A DNA stretch of 64,000 nt from Lanius collurio (taxonomy: Eukaryota > Chordata > Aves > Passeriformes > Laniidae): NCBI GenBank assembly GCA_020086605.1, contig JACBWW010000016.1:25479234-25543233 (forward strand). The letters are read 5' to 3'. The position numbers were made by a program, and so were the translations under genes. Each line of letters starts with the position of its first letter. Position 1 is the stretch's first letter. The notes beneath the pieces are model-generated. The model had not been told where the DNA came from. It was given only the letters and a program-made list of their open reading frames with translations, and searched no databases. Of this stretch, positions 36,678 to 47,986 are shown one piece after another.

Positions 36678-37892
36678 GAGCTGCCCCCAGCCCTGGGCGG
36701 CTCAGACCCTCCCGCTGCCCGGGCGTGCCCCGCACTTCCACGGAGATGCTCGCAGACACGGGGGATCAGCACAGATGTGGTTTTGGGGCTGGTTTCCAGT
36801 AGATCCCTGGCTTTTGGGGTCCCTCTGTGCTCCCGACACCCCAGAGCCCGCTGGGTTGCCGGGGCACAGAGCCATCCATCCCCCCAGGCTCTCGTGTGCC
36901 TGGCAATGGTTTTGCACAGGCGGCAGCACCAACACGCCTCGTTTGTGACAGAAGGGCTCTGTGGCTGCTAATGGGGGCAAATCAAATTTGGGATGTCCAG
37001 GAGATGCCCAGTTTGGAGAAGCACCAGGAATTCACCCACTGCTGGTAGTCTGGGGGCACCCAGGGAAATGGAATTGCTGCTAGAAACAGATGAGTGCACA
37101 TAATAACAATAATATTCATATATATATATCACAATATGTATATGATGGAAAGAAAATAAACAACCTGTTGTTATTTACAAATGAGAGAAGAACATTGGCT
37201 TGGAACATCTTCCCATCATTTTCATCTTGAATTACTGCTCAGGATCTGGGCTCACATTGGAGATGGAACAGCTGATTCATTTAAAAAACTATATTAAAAA
37301 CAAGAAAGTCCTTTACGTGTGTCCTCTAATAAAAGTCAAAGTTGTTTTGAAAATTTTCCTCTGTGAAATAGAGCCACAGAGAGAAGTGACATGTGTTAAC
37401 AAATCCCTGTCTTTTTTATCTGGAAAGCTTTTGTGCATGGAAATTCCTTGTCCAGATGCAGGAGCTGTGTTTTCCTTGCTGCTCCACTGCCAAGGGAATT
37501 AATCTCTGTGGCTGTCCCGGGTTTGGGAGCTGGAAAGGGATGGGGTGAGCTCAGCCTTGGCTGGGGATGTCACCTCAGCTGGGGACACTGTGGGGGTTCT
37601 GGGGATGTCCTTGGACACTCCAAGGGATGAGGCAGCCCCAGCTCCTCCGGGCCAGGGCCTGTCCCAGGCTCTCCAAGGAACCTGCCGTGTCCATCACCCT
37701 GGGGCAAGTTCAGCCTTTCCTGGCTGACAGTGACTTCCCAGAGCTGGTTCAGCTCCCATTCCTGCTGTGCCTCAGGGAAAGCCTCTGGAGCCTGGCCCAG
37801 GACCTGGTTCTGGAGCTCAGTGACCCTCCCAGCCAAATGTCCTAACTGGTCCAGGTCACCAAGCTCAGCAAACACATCCTCCTTCCCTCCAA
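36678..37892. other. Non-coding, AT-rich at 37080-37430
   Basis: Short (AT)n near 37118-37130. No gene recognised. Confidence 0.5.
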
Positions 37893-37960
37893 GGTTGGAC
37901 TCAATGATCCTGGAGGTCTTTTCCAACCTTTCCCAACCCTTCCCAACCTTATTCCACAAT
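37893..37960 (+). mobile_element. CR1-like 3' end fragment
   Basis: AGGTTGGACTCAATGATCCT then GGAGGTCTTTTCCAACCTT is a typical forward CR1 terminus; the CCCAACC unit is duplicated after it. Confidence 0.6.
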
Positions 37961-39379
37961 GCTTTGGTTCTACAGAGCCTCTTGTTCAGAGCAGTTCTGT
38001 GGGAGAACGTTGTGTTTTCTTTCAACACATTCATCTTTAACCTCTTGGGTCTCGTGTGCTGAACCCCCCAGAAAGAGCTGGGAATGGAAAATCTGTGCCT
38101 TGCAGGGGAAAATTGGCACACAGACTCCAGAATATGAAATTCTAAATAAATGGAATAATATAAATAAACTGAGAGGAGTCGGGAGGGCCTGAGTGCCACT
38201 GAGTGCTGCTGTCCCCTGCCCCTGGGGACCTTCAGCTCCTCTCTGTCCCCTTCCTGCTGCAGCCAGGGCACGGATTTGGGGGCAGAGAGGCTCAGGGCAG
38301 GTGGGCACGAGGCTGTGCCAGGAACTGGGGTGATTTCCTTTCCTGACTCCTTGGGGCTGGTGCTGCCCCAGCTCAGCTCCCTCCCGGGTGGGGACAGACC
38401 AGCCTGGGGCCCTGGGCTCTCCCGGTGTCCCACTGGTGCCACTGGGACCTGCGGAGCCCCACAGCCCCTGCTCCTGCCAGGGCTGTCCCAGCCCCGATCT
38501 CAGCGGGGAGCAGCAGGAGCAGCGCAGTGCCCTCGGCACAGGAACACGGCCCTGGCACCCCGGGGCTCTCCCTGGGCTGGCTCCTGGCACCTGAGCTCCA
38601 AACGTGCCAGGGAGAGCCCCCAGCTCTGGGGTCTGACACCCCAAGTTGCCCCCAGCAGTCCAGGAGTGTCCCCTGCTCTGTGACACTGAGGCTACACCGT
38701 GCTCAGGGTGCTGGGGCTCCTGCACTCCTGGGGCTGTCACATTTTGTGTATCTTGGCAGGATATCCAGGAGAACAAAACCTGGCTGGAAAAACTTGTATT
38801 TTCTTTTTTTTAATTTATTTTAAACAACTTCCTCTGCTGCTTTCCATCCCCAGTGCTGCACACAGATCCTGCTGAACCAAACACTGTTGTTTATTTACAG
38901 GGACAAAAACAATCTCCTGGTGCTGAAACCCGTGCTGAATCTGCCCAGAACCCAGCTCTGGAGGGGCTTTGAAACCACTCCCGTGCCCGCAGCCTCCTCT
39001 GGTCGCCTCCTCCATCCTGCAGCTTGTGAAATGAGAAGCAGCAACCTTCCAGGCTGGTCAGAAGGAATAAACTGCATGGGACAGCTCAGGTTACTGGGTT
39101 TAAACCAGGGTTTAAACCAGGCCATGGCCCAGAGGACTGAGGTGGAAAGGTGCAGGGGATGTTCCTGGGGACACCGTTGATGGAGATCAACATTAATGTG
39201 ATTTTTTTGGTGGTTTTTCAGGCTCATGTGCTAGGGCAGGATGGACATCTGCCCACCCAGCACATTCCTGTGGCTGAGGGACCTCAGGAGATCATCTCAC
39301 ACTGCAAATTGTCCTTTGCCAGCCCACAGGGCCAGGGCCAGGGTCACATCTGTGACATGGGGTGAAGTGGAGTAAATGA
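37961..39379. other. Non-coding, no gene recognised
   Basis: Nothing recognised. Confidence 0.5.
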
Positions 39380-39577
39380 GGCCCTGGCACAGGGTGCCCA
39401 GAGCAGCTGTGGCTGCCCCTGGATCCCTGGCAGTGCCCAAGGCCAGGCTGGACATTGGGGCTGGGAGCAGCCTGGGACAGTGGGAGGTGTCCCTGCCATG
39501 GCAGGGGTGGCACCGGGTGGGCTTTGAGGTCCCTCTCAACCCACACCAGGCTGTGGTTCCATCATTCTGTAATTCTA
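39380..39577 (+). mobile_element. CR1 LINE 3' fragment (subfamily A)
   Basis: GAGGCCCTGGCACAGGGTGC through CTCAACCCACACCAGGCTGT and a terminal CATTCTGTAATTCT like the short repeats at CR1 3' ends. Confidence 0.85.
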
Positions 39578-39612
39578 AAATAATTTGGGAAAGGGCTGCA
39601 CCTGCTGCTAGG

Positions 39613-39630
39613 GATCTATCTGTCTATCTA

Positions 39631-39666
<36 letters not shown>

Positions 39667-39890
39667 CATCTCTATCTCTATCTATCTATCTATCTATCTA
39701 TCTATATCTATCTATTTATCTATCTATATCTATCTATCTATATCTATCTATTTATCTATCTATATCTATCTATCTATCTCTATCTATCTATCCATCTATC
39801 TATATCTATCTCTATCTATCTATCTATCTATCTATCTGTATATCTATCTCTATCTATCTATCTATCTCCATATCTATCTATCTCTATCTA

Positions 39891-39921
<31 letters not shown>

Positions 39922-39990
39922 CCATCTATCTCTATCTATCTATCCATCTATCTATATCTATCTATCTATCCATCTATCTATATCTATCTA

Positions 39991-40038
<48 letters not shown>

Positions 40039-40068
40039 CATCTATCTATATCTATCTATATCTATCTA

Positions 40069-40112
<44 letters not shown>
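39613..40112 (+). repeat. (ATCT)n / (GATA)n microsatellite, about 500 bp
   Basis: Almost uninterrupted ATCT tetramers with scattered ATCC, ATAT and ATTT variants. It has open frames of Tyr/Leu/Ser/Ile repeats that are not genes. Confidence 0.97.
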
Positions 40113-40377
40113 AGTTGCATTCCCACCCACCCTCCCACTGAGCAGACCCAGCTGAGGCCCATCAGAATTCTTTGATCAGGAGCCCAGGAAGAGGCAGATG
40201 TGCCACCAGGGGCTGGCAGCTGCCCCGATGCCCTGCAGAGCCTGCCAGGGCTGTCTGGGCAGGGCTGGGCTCCAAGCTCAGCCTGGGTGAGTCCAGAGCG
40301 CTGGGTGTGTGCTGAGGGGCAGCTGCAGATCCCAAATTCCCCGTCTGCCCCTTTCCCTGTGCTCCTGGCACTCTGCA

Positions 40378-40476
40378 GGTGCTCCCAAGCTGTGGCTGCC
40401 CCTGGAGCAGTGGGAGGGGTCCCTGCCTGTGGGGTGAGATGATCTTTAGGGTCCCTCACCCCCCAAACCACTCTGT
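40378..40476 (+). mobile_element. CR1 LINE 3' fragment with internal deletion
   Basis: AGCTGTGGCTGCCCCTGGAG, AGTGGGAGGGGTCCCTGCC, then GGGTCCCTCACCCCCCAAAC and CACTCTG. Confidence 0.65.
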
Positions 40477-41424
40477 TCCCTGTTTCTGGCTAATTCCCTC
40501 TTTTTGAAACGGCCAAAAGCTTTCGCCAGCTTTGCTGCTGCGGCTCCACTTCCACCCCTGTTCCCTTCCCCATCCTCCCAGATTCCCTCCCCCTGTTCCT
40601 CTGGAACTGAAGGCACCTCCTGGCTCTGGACCTGCCGGACATCTGGACCATGGGATGGCCCCACACACAGGGACTGAGTCAAAGGGAAATAAAGGACCTT
40701 ACAAAGGTAAATCCTAATTAAAGGCAAAGAAAGTCCTGTGGGGACAAGATGGGGGAGAAATTGGATGGGCTTATCCAGCTGGAAAGTGCAGAGCTGCTCT
40801 GCCATAATTGGTATTTATGAACCAGGAGAGCACTGGTTTGCCCGTGGGTCGGTGGTGTTTGGTGCCATGGCAACGGCGGTGCTGAAGGATCAATAGATAA
40901 ACAACTGGCAATAAGGGCAGGATGTGGGGGAGCAGCGCCTGCTCCAGCTCTCCCCAGGTTAAAGTGCTGCTGTGCAGGGAGAGAAATCAGCTGCAGAAAT
41001 CCCAGCTGTGGCAGGGAGCTGGAATTTGCTCCATCTGTTCACTTTCCACACCTGTGGGGGCTGCGGGGGCAGAGGCCAGGCTGGCACAGCCTCAGCACCT
41101 CTCAGCAGCTGCTTTTAGGGGCTTCAGAAGTTCAGATTCTGAGTGCACAGCCAGGAGTGGGAGCATCACAAGGGCTGCCTGACCCCGCTGTTCCAGGAGC
41201 TTTCACTTCAGAGGGAAGGAAGTGGTTTGAGGGCTGTTTTTACAAAGAACTGTGGCTATTTTGATAGGGGAAGTTGTGCTGTTCAAGAACACTCTGAGTC
41301 AGGGCTTTTTGCAAGAAAAATGAGTAGTTTAAAGGATAAGTGCTGGTTTTTGTTAATGACAGACCAGCCATGTGCATCTCTGCTGCAAAAGCAAAACCAA
41401 CCTCATGCTGGTTTGATCTATTTT
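40477..41424. other. Non-coding, no gene recognised
   Basis: Nothing recognised. Confidence 0.5.
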
Positions 41425-41490
41425 GGGCTGTGGATTAGAGGAGCCCCAAAGGTCCCTTCCAACCCAAGCTGTTCTGGGATTCTCCAACCC
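41425..41490 (+). mobile_element. CR1 LINE 3' end fragment
   Basis: AAAGGTCCCTTCCAACCCAA then GCTGTTCTGGGATTCT is a forward terminus. A T-rich tract (41530-41561) follows. Confidence 0.65.
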
Positions 41491-41626
41491 TGTGGAAGGT
41501 CTAGAGAAAAGCCTGACAGATGGAACACTGCTTTTTTCTTTTTTTTCTTTTTTTTTTTTAGGATGCTGCTGTTCAAGCTTTTGTTTAGCAATCCAGCCTG
41601 GAAGAAAACAGCACAACTGGAGCTAA

Positions 41627-41690
41627 GAGAATCACAGATCATCCCAAGCTGGAAAGGATCCTCAGGGATCATCAAGCCCAGTCGTCAATG
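41627..41690 (-). mobile_element. CR1-like 3' end fragment
   Basis: AGAATCACAGATCATCCCAA, GCTGGAAAGGATCCTCAGGG and ATCATCAAGCCCAG form an inverted terminus. A forward remnant is at 41818-41865 (GACAGTCTTGGAGAGCTTTT). Confidence 0.6.
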
Positions 41691-43060
41691 TTCACTGGGA
41701 AGTGTGGAAATGTACAGATATGGTTACAAATAAAATCCAAATTAGAACAGAAATGTGGCACTGGATGTGGCATGTGGTGCTCTGGGCTGGTGACGAGGTG
41801 GGGATGGGTCACAGGTTGGGTTTGACAGTCTTGGAGAGCTTTTCCAACCTTGTTAATTCTGTGAATTAGCAGGTTCTTCCTTTCTTGTGGCTTGTTCTAA
41901 GAACTATGATTTCTCTCCTGTTTCCCATCTGCACCCCCACTGGAGGTTGTGCTGTCCTTTGGGAAGAGAAGTTGCTCCTTCAGAGCTGAATTCCTGCTGA
42001 GAGGGCACAAAGCCACCCACAGAGGCTCCCTTCCTCTTTCTCTTCTTGCCCTGCTTCAGAGCCAAGGGCGGGAAGGGCAGTGGGTTTGGGTTCTGGGAAA
42101 TGCTGGGCTCATCCAGCTGCTCTCCAAGCCCCGAGGGCTGAGGGTGTCTGTGGGGCTGATCCCCACATGGGACTGACCCCGAGGAGCAGCTCATGTTCCC
42201 CTCATGTCCCGAGGGACACTCAAACCCTGGGTTCCAGCAGCTCAGTGCCCAGGAGAGGTGCAAGGCAGCAGAGGAATGAGGATTTGAGGAGGCAGGAGAG
42301 CAGCTCCAGGGAAATCTGGGTGCTGGGGGATTGTTCCCAGCCGGGGTCATTGCTCAGGGGCTGCTCCACCGCTCTGATTAATGCAGGGCTTCATTAAGAC
42401 CATCAAAGCTCCTGCAGAGGCTGTTTGGTTCTGCCCCCACAGGAAATGAATTGATGTGTTTGGTAAAATACGCTGCAGTTAATATTTAATGCCATGGTTG
42501 AAAGGGAAAATGGAAACAAAAATAAATTACCTTTCTTCGGTGCTTACAACAGTTTAATTTCACTCTGCAAACACTTAGAATAAAAGAAACACCTTTCAGA
42601 CTCGAGCCTGTGGAATTATTAATGTCTTTATGGGGGTAAATGTGCTATTTGTGCTCTCCCAGGCTGCAGAAACCATCCAATGGAATAATCCAGCGGAGCA
42701 GGGGCTGAATTTCCCTGAATGGCCCTTCCTGTTGGGAAATGGGCAACATCCCAACCCCCTTCCCATCCATGGGCCACCTGCTCTGTCTCCCAGAGCCTGT
42801 GGGGTCGGGAGGAGCAGGGCAGGGTCCCCTGGGTGCATCCCAGTGCCTGTCCCAGCACAGGCTGGAGCATCACTCTGGGCTGGAGCTCCGAGCGCTGCTG
42901 GGAGAGGCTCCAGCCCTCGTGAGCAGCGGCTTTTCCCAAATGCTCCAGTCCAGCAATCCCTGGAGAAAAATCTTTGTGGAAAGATCAGGAAAACAATGGA
43001 CAGCCATAAAACATCATTGACTTGGTCCTGCCCCACAAAATCTGGGGGATACTCGAATCC
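41691..43060. other. Non-coding, no gene recognised
   Basis: Nothing recognised apart from the CR1 remnant at 41818-41865. Confidence 0.5.
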
Positions 43061-43130
43061 AAACTCAGCTGGAAAGCAAACTCAGTATGGAAAGCAAACT
43101 CAGTATGGAAAGCAAACCCATCTGGGAACC
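43061..43130 (+). repeat. 18-bp tandem repeat, about 3.7 copies
   Basis: AAACTCAGTATGGAAAGC units, the first and last diverged. Confidence 0.85.
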
Positions 43131-43235
43131 GAACCCCACAGAGTGCAGGGGAAGAGGTCCTGGAGGGGGCACCTGCATTCCATGGGCACAGGTGCTGAAG
43201 GCAAAGGCTGGGGTGGCTTTTACCATGAATCGTGG

Positions 43236-43289
43236 TGACATCTCCATGACATCACAGTGACATCACAGTGACATCACAGTGACATCACT
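43236..43289 (+). repeat. 11-bp tandem repeat, five copies, CRE-like
   Basis: TGACATCACAG repeated; each unit contains TGACATCA, one base from the cAMP-response palindrome TGACGTCA. Confidence 0.85.
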
Positions 43290-44663
43290 GCTATTCACCC
43301 TCTGCCATGGGGTGCCTGGATCACCCCTCAGCTTCCCTAGAAAACGCCCCTCCAGGGCTCAGCATTTCTTCTTCTCCGAAGAGTTGGTGGGTGTAAAATG
43401 GAACCTGGAACTGGAAGTGGGGCTGGAAGCTGACAACACTGTGAAAGAAGTAGATTTTCTGCTTTTTATATTTTATTTTTATTTTTTAAGGTTTTTTCCT
43501 CCTTTTTCAGGCTGTGCTCATCCTTCCTCTCCCCAGCTGAGCTCTGCAGCCTCCCAAGGTCCTGACACGAGGAGCCAGCCCTGATTTGGTGCCTCTGAGC
43601 CTCAGCCAGGCCAGGCTCTTCCCAGGTACTTGAGCTGCCCTGACATTGAGCCTCTGGAGCTGTTTTGTCTCCTGGGTAGCTTTGGGTCCGTGGGATGTTG
43701 TGGAAGGGATGGAATTCGTGCCCAGGGAATGGCTGCAGCTCCCAGCGGTGGAGCAGGGAATGAGCTCACACAGCTCTCAGCAGACACTTGAGACTGAGGG
43801 GAAAAAGGTAAAAACAGGTGAGATTGGGACAAAAACGTCCTTTTTCACAGGTTTTTTTCAGCACTGGCACAGAATATGGCAGAGAAGGGCTTTTTGTGGC
43901 CGTGAATCCGGCTGGGAACCACTGGGCTGCTCTGCTTTGGAGAGCCTCACCGGGAACTTAAGGAAATTAAATATGCTTGGGTATTAAGTAACATTAGAAA
44001 ACTTAATTAAAAAACCCCATAAATAGTGAGCAAAGTACAAATAAAATCTCTGCTGTCTCGGACTCAGCCCTCGTGGTCTGGGTTCCCCTCTGCCTTTGGA
44101 GGGGGAGGATTTGCAGCAGGGATATTTTGGAGAAGACAAAAAAGCTTCCCAAAAAAGGAATAAATTGTGGCTCTTGTGCTTAATTTACAGTGCTCCCTGA
44201 TCCTGCTGGGAAATGCAAGGTGCAGCCCTGAGGCTCAGCTGTCACTGTGTCCCTGCCAGGAGGAGCTTCCAGGACAGCCAGCGTGTTGGGAATGGCACTG
44301 GAGTTTACAGCAGGAAATGGGAATTGCTGCTGGAGTCGTGCCTTCAAACGTGCCAGGGACACAGTGACAATCACCCACCCAAATCCCACTGCAGTTCCTG
44401 AGGTGTCAGGGTGTCCCCAGAGCTCTGTGGGGCCAGGGCCAGGTGAGGCTCTGGGTGGCCCAGCCTTGCCCCCACCACTGGCCTTTGCATGGACCTGCTC
44501 CAGCCGTGGTGATCCCAGAGACCCTCAATGTCCCCAGTCCTCAAAATCCATCACAAACCTCAACTCCACAGCCAGCAGGGCCCTCCAGGCAGCCTGAGCC
44601 CACCCACAGGACTGGATCCATGGGAAACCCTGGGAAGGAGCCGTGAAATCAAAGGTAGAAGGT
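43290..44663. other. Non-coding, no gene recognised
   Basis: T-rich stretch at 43455-43505; otherwise nothing recognised. Confidence 0.5.
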
Positions 44664-44832
44664 CACAGAATCCCAGACTGGTTTGTGTTGGGAGAGACCT
44701 TAAATCCTGTCTTATCCCACCCCTGCCATGGCAGAGGCACCTTCCACTGTCCCAGGCTGCCCCAAGGCCCAATGTCCAGCCTGGCCTTGGGCACTGCCAG
44801 GGATCCAGGGGCAGCCACAGCTGCTCTCCTGG
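44664..44832 (-). mobile_element. CR1 LINE 3' fragment (subfamily A)
   Basis: TCACAGAATCCCAGACTGGT, CACCCCTGCCATGGCAGAGG through CAGCCACAGCTGCTCTCC. Confidence 0.85.
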
Positions 44833-45512
44833 GTCTGTGTGTGAGTGAGGGGCTCTCCAGGGGCCGCGGCTGAGGGATGGGATGTGCACAGAGGGAGCCA
44901 AGCCCTGTCTTTCCCCATCCCTGCCGTTCCCTGTGTTCCCAGAGCTGCTGGGCAGGCTCTGGATCCCCTGAGCAAGGGCTCCCTGGGCTCGGCCCGGCCT
45001 CCTCCCCGGAGGCCTTGGCAGCCGCCCCGCTCCTGCTGCGGGGTTATGGCCATCGTCACTCCTCGCCATTTCCCTGTCCCAGGGGAACTCTCCGCTGCCA
45101 TCTTTGCCTCTCTGCTTTGTCCTGCTGCTCCCGGAGTGCTGCCATCCCTCGCATCCCTGGATCCAGCAGGTGGGATGCTGCCCCTGGCCGCTGGGACGCT
45201 CCATCCCTGCAGGGTGGACGCTGGATGGGCAGGGAGATGCCTCTGGAAATGCCTCTGGAAATGCCTCTGGAAGCCCGGCCGGGGCTCTGCTCCTGCCCAG
45301 CCTCCCGTGTTCTGCAGGGTTCCAGCGGGACGGAGCCGGGGCTGGCCCAGGACACGCTTCACCGGGAGCGCTGGAAGAGCTGAGCGCGGCTCTGAGCCCG
45401 GAGCAGGCGGGGCTGCTCCCTCCGAACCACAAAATCCGTTGCCTAAAGCGTAAAATTCCTCCAATGCTGCGAGCACGGTGCTGACTCCCACAGCTGGAGG
45501 GGGAACGGCTGA
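44833..45512. other. GC-rich non-coding DNA with a 12-bp triplication
   Basis: CpG-rich from about 44990. ATGCCTCTGGAA is repeated three times at 45237-45272. No gene recognised. Confidence 0.5.
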
Positions 45513-45818
45513 GGGTGCCGGGGCCGTTCCCAGGGCTGTACCCGAGGGTGCCGGGGCCGTTCCCGGGGATGCCGGGGCCGTTCCCGGGGGATGCCGGGGC
45601 CGTTCCCGGGGGTGCCGGGGCCGTTCCCGGGGCCGTTCCCGGGGATGCCGGGGCCGTTCCCAGGGGTGCCGGGGCCGTTCCCGGGGATGTCGGGGCCGTT
45701 CCCGGGGGTGCCGGGGCCGTTCCCGGGGGTGTCGGGGCCGTTCCCGGGGGTGCCGGGGCCGTTCCCGGGGATGCCGGGGCCGTTCCCGGGGATGTCAGGG
45801 CCGTTCCCGGGGGTGCGG
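45513..45818 (+). repeat. G-rich minisatellite, about 21-bp unit, 14 copies
   Basis: Units such as GGGGCCGTTCCCGGGGATGCC, with GGTGCC and GATGTC variants and one shortened unit at 45624-45634. GGGG runs recur about every 10 nt on the plus strand. Confidence 0.95.
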
Positions 45819-45901
45819 CAGGGCTGGCCCGCGGCTCTCGGCACCTGCACCTGGCCCAGCTGTGACCGCAGGGGGAGATCACCGAGACCTTCGGTGCTGT
45901 A

Positions 45902-45975
45902 GAATCCCAGAATCCCAGACTGGACTGGGCTGGAAGGGACCTTAGGCCCCATCTCGTCCCGTGTGTCAGGACACC
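45902..45975 (-). mobile_element. CR1 LINE 3' end fragment
   Basis: AGAATCCCAGAATCCCAGAC then TGGACTGGGCTGGAAGGG is the inverted terminus; homology fades after about 70 bp. Confidence 0.7.
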
Positions 45976-47986
45976 TCGCAGAGCCCAGGTGGTGGCAGGA
46001 GGACCGAGCTGTGCCCTCCCCGTGACACGGAGACAATGAGTGATGTCCCTTGCACAACGCGGAGCCTGCCAGGATCTTGGGAAACCTCTCCAGGATTTCA
46101 GCACAGCTCCCTCTGCCAGAGTAACACCGTGTCCCGAGGCGAGAGGGCCAGCCACAGACAGCTGGAACACAAAACCAGATTTGCCGCGCCCCGCAAGCAG
46201 CAGTGGAAGCTCCAGGGGTCCCTCCCGCAGCTGTGCTTTGGCCGCAGTGCTGGGGTGCCCCCGTCCCCTGGCAGGTGCCACCCTCAGCAGGTCCGCAGGG
46301 ACAGCAGCACACACGGAGCTCGCCCCAAAGCAGGGAATTGGGGCCCTTGAGGGACGTCCCGGACGGCTCCAGGAGGGATCTGATGGGGCTTTGGCTCCAG
46401 CCCCCGCTGTTGGACACAAGGAGGGAGGAAAACCAGTGGGGAGGCCACCTGTGGCACTGCAGCACTGGTGTCCCCAGCGGGCTGGCTTCGGGGACACGTG
46501 GTCACATCCAGGTCCAGCCTTGGCACAGGTAAACCCAAGGGCTCTGGGAATAAAACTGGGCTGTGCCACAGCAGGGCAGTGACAGTGACAGCCCCGAGGG
46601 CCGGCCTGGGTGACCTCACTGCTGACCATGGCACACCAGCCCCTGGAATGCCAGCCCTTGGCACGGTGGCTCTTGCACTCTCACCACCCTTTCTCAACGG
46701 TGGCAGCTCCCATTCTGGGAAAGGTCACGCCTGATGTGAATCCAGGGTGAGCCTCCAGAGAGGCAGTGCTGGGAAACAGACTGGGAATGTGCCCTGGGGA
46801 GCTGGAGTAGCTTCATCCCACATCTGCTGCCACCGTGAAATCCCAGGGTCACGCTTGCACAAACTCCTCTGATGTGGGATGACAGCTTTCATTTTTGGGG
46901 TGTAGCTCCCCCCGATTATTTTGGGAAGGAAAAGGCCATCAGGATGTCAGGCATTGCTAAACGCTTGTTTTGTCAGGAGAGAGCTGTGGGCTTTCCAGAG
47001 GCTCTGTAGCTGGCTCTGTGTTTTTTTTTNNNNNNNNNNTTTTAAAAAATAAGCTTCAGATGTGGCACAAATTGATTGGAACTGAGTTTGTAACTAAAAC
47101 ATGGAAGTTTCTTTGGGAAAAGACCCGATTAATTCACACACTTCCACCCACAGCTTCCAGTCTGCTGGAATGAAATTACACATTCCCAAAGCTGCCACAT
47201 TTGTGTTTTTGGGGGAAGATGAACCAAACTCTTTGGGATGCTGCTCTGGCCCCTCAGTAGGAACGAAGAGGTCCTGAGTGCCATCCCCATTCCTTACAAA
47301 GCATTTGCTGCTCATGTTACTCCTGGACATGGGCACTTCCCAGGAAAACAGCTCCTGTGGGACCAGTGGGTTTGGCTCTGGAAGCCTTTGCCATTGATCC
47401 CCAGCAGGAAGAGCAGGAGTGTCCTTTCCAGGATGTTTCTCCCCTCTCCATGTGCCCCCAGCAGCTCTGTGGGGTGCTGTGCAAATGGCAATTCCAGCCT
47501 GCCCGGGGATTCCACAGGCTGCCAGGGAAAAAAACCAGAATTTCTGCCCTTGTCCCAGTGCTACACCTCCCTCGAGCTCCCTTCAGCTGCCACATGGATG
47601 AGTGTTTATCAGGACACATCCATGAGTCAGGAGACTCGTGCTGCCTTCAGTTCCTGGAAGAGGTGGATGTTCCATCCCTGCCACAACCTCTGCTCAGTTT
47701 TAAGACACCGAAATCCAATCAAATCTAGTTTTTTTTCCTTATTCCCATGGTTTTTCCCCTTTCTGCCCTTGCCCCTCCAGAAAAAGGAGGAGGAAGCACT
47801 CTCTGAAGGAGATAATGTTAGTATTAAACATAGTCAGGAGTGAGTCCCTTCAGCAACTCCATCTGTACAATCTGTTGGCTGTCAGGAAAACCATTTCTTC
47901 CACCTTAAAGCAAGAGAAGTCCCCTCAGGCTCAGGCCCACAAAACCTCCTGTTCTACAACTCAGCCACGAGTGGCAACAACTGGGA
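45976..47986. other. Non-coding, with a 10-base gap
   Basis: No gene recognised. N run at 47030-47039 directly after T9, probably an unresolved homopolymer. This interval may hold the end of the PTGER3 transcript, but no clear poly(A) signal was seen on the minus strand. Confidence 0.45.
47030..47039. other. Assembly gap (10 N) at a poly-T run
   Basis: Ns between TTTTTTTTT and TTTTAAAAAAT, most likely an unresolved homopolymer. Confidence 0.95.

Noticed and set aside
39376..40155. 259-residue open frame rich in Tyr, Leu, Ser and Ile
   Set aside because: Translation of the ATCT microsatellite.
41530..41575. Splice-acceptor-like T-rich tract followed by AG on the plus strand
   Set aside because: No coding frame or donor follows, and it sits between CR1 remnants.
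44560..46629. 689-residue open frame on the minus strand
   Set aside because: It runs through a CR1 fragment, the GC-rich patch and the 21-bp minisatellite (Pro-Gly-Thr-Ala repeats). It resembles no family, and overlapping frames are also open.
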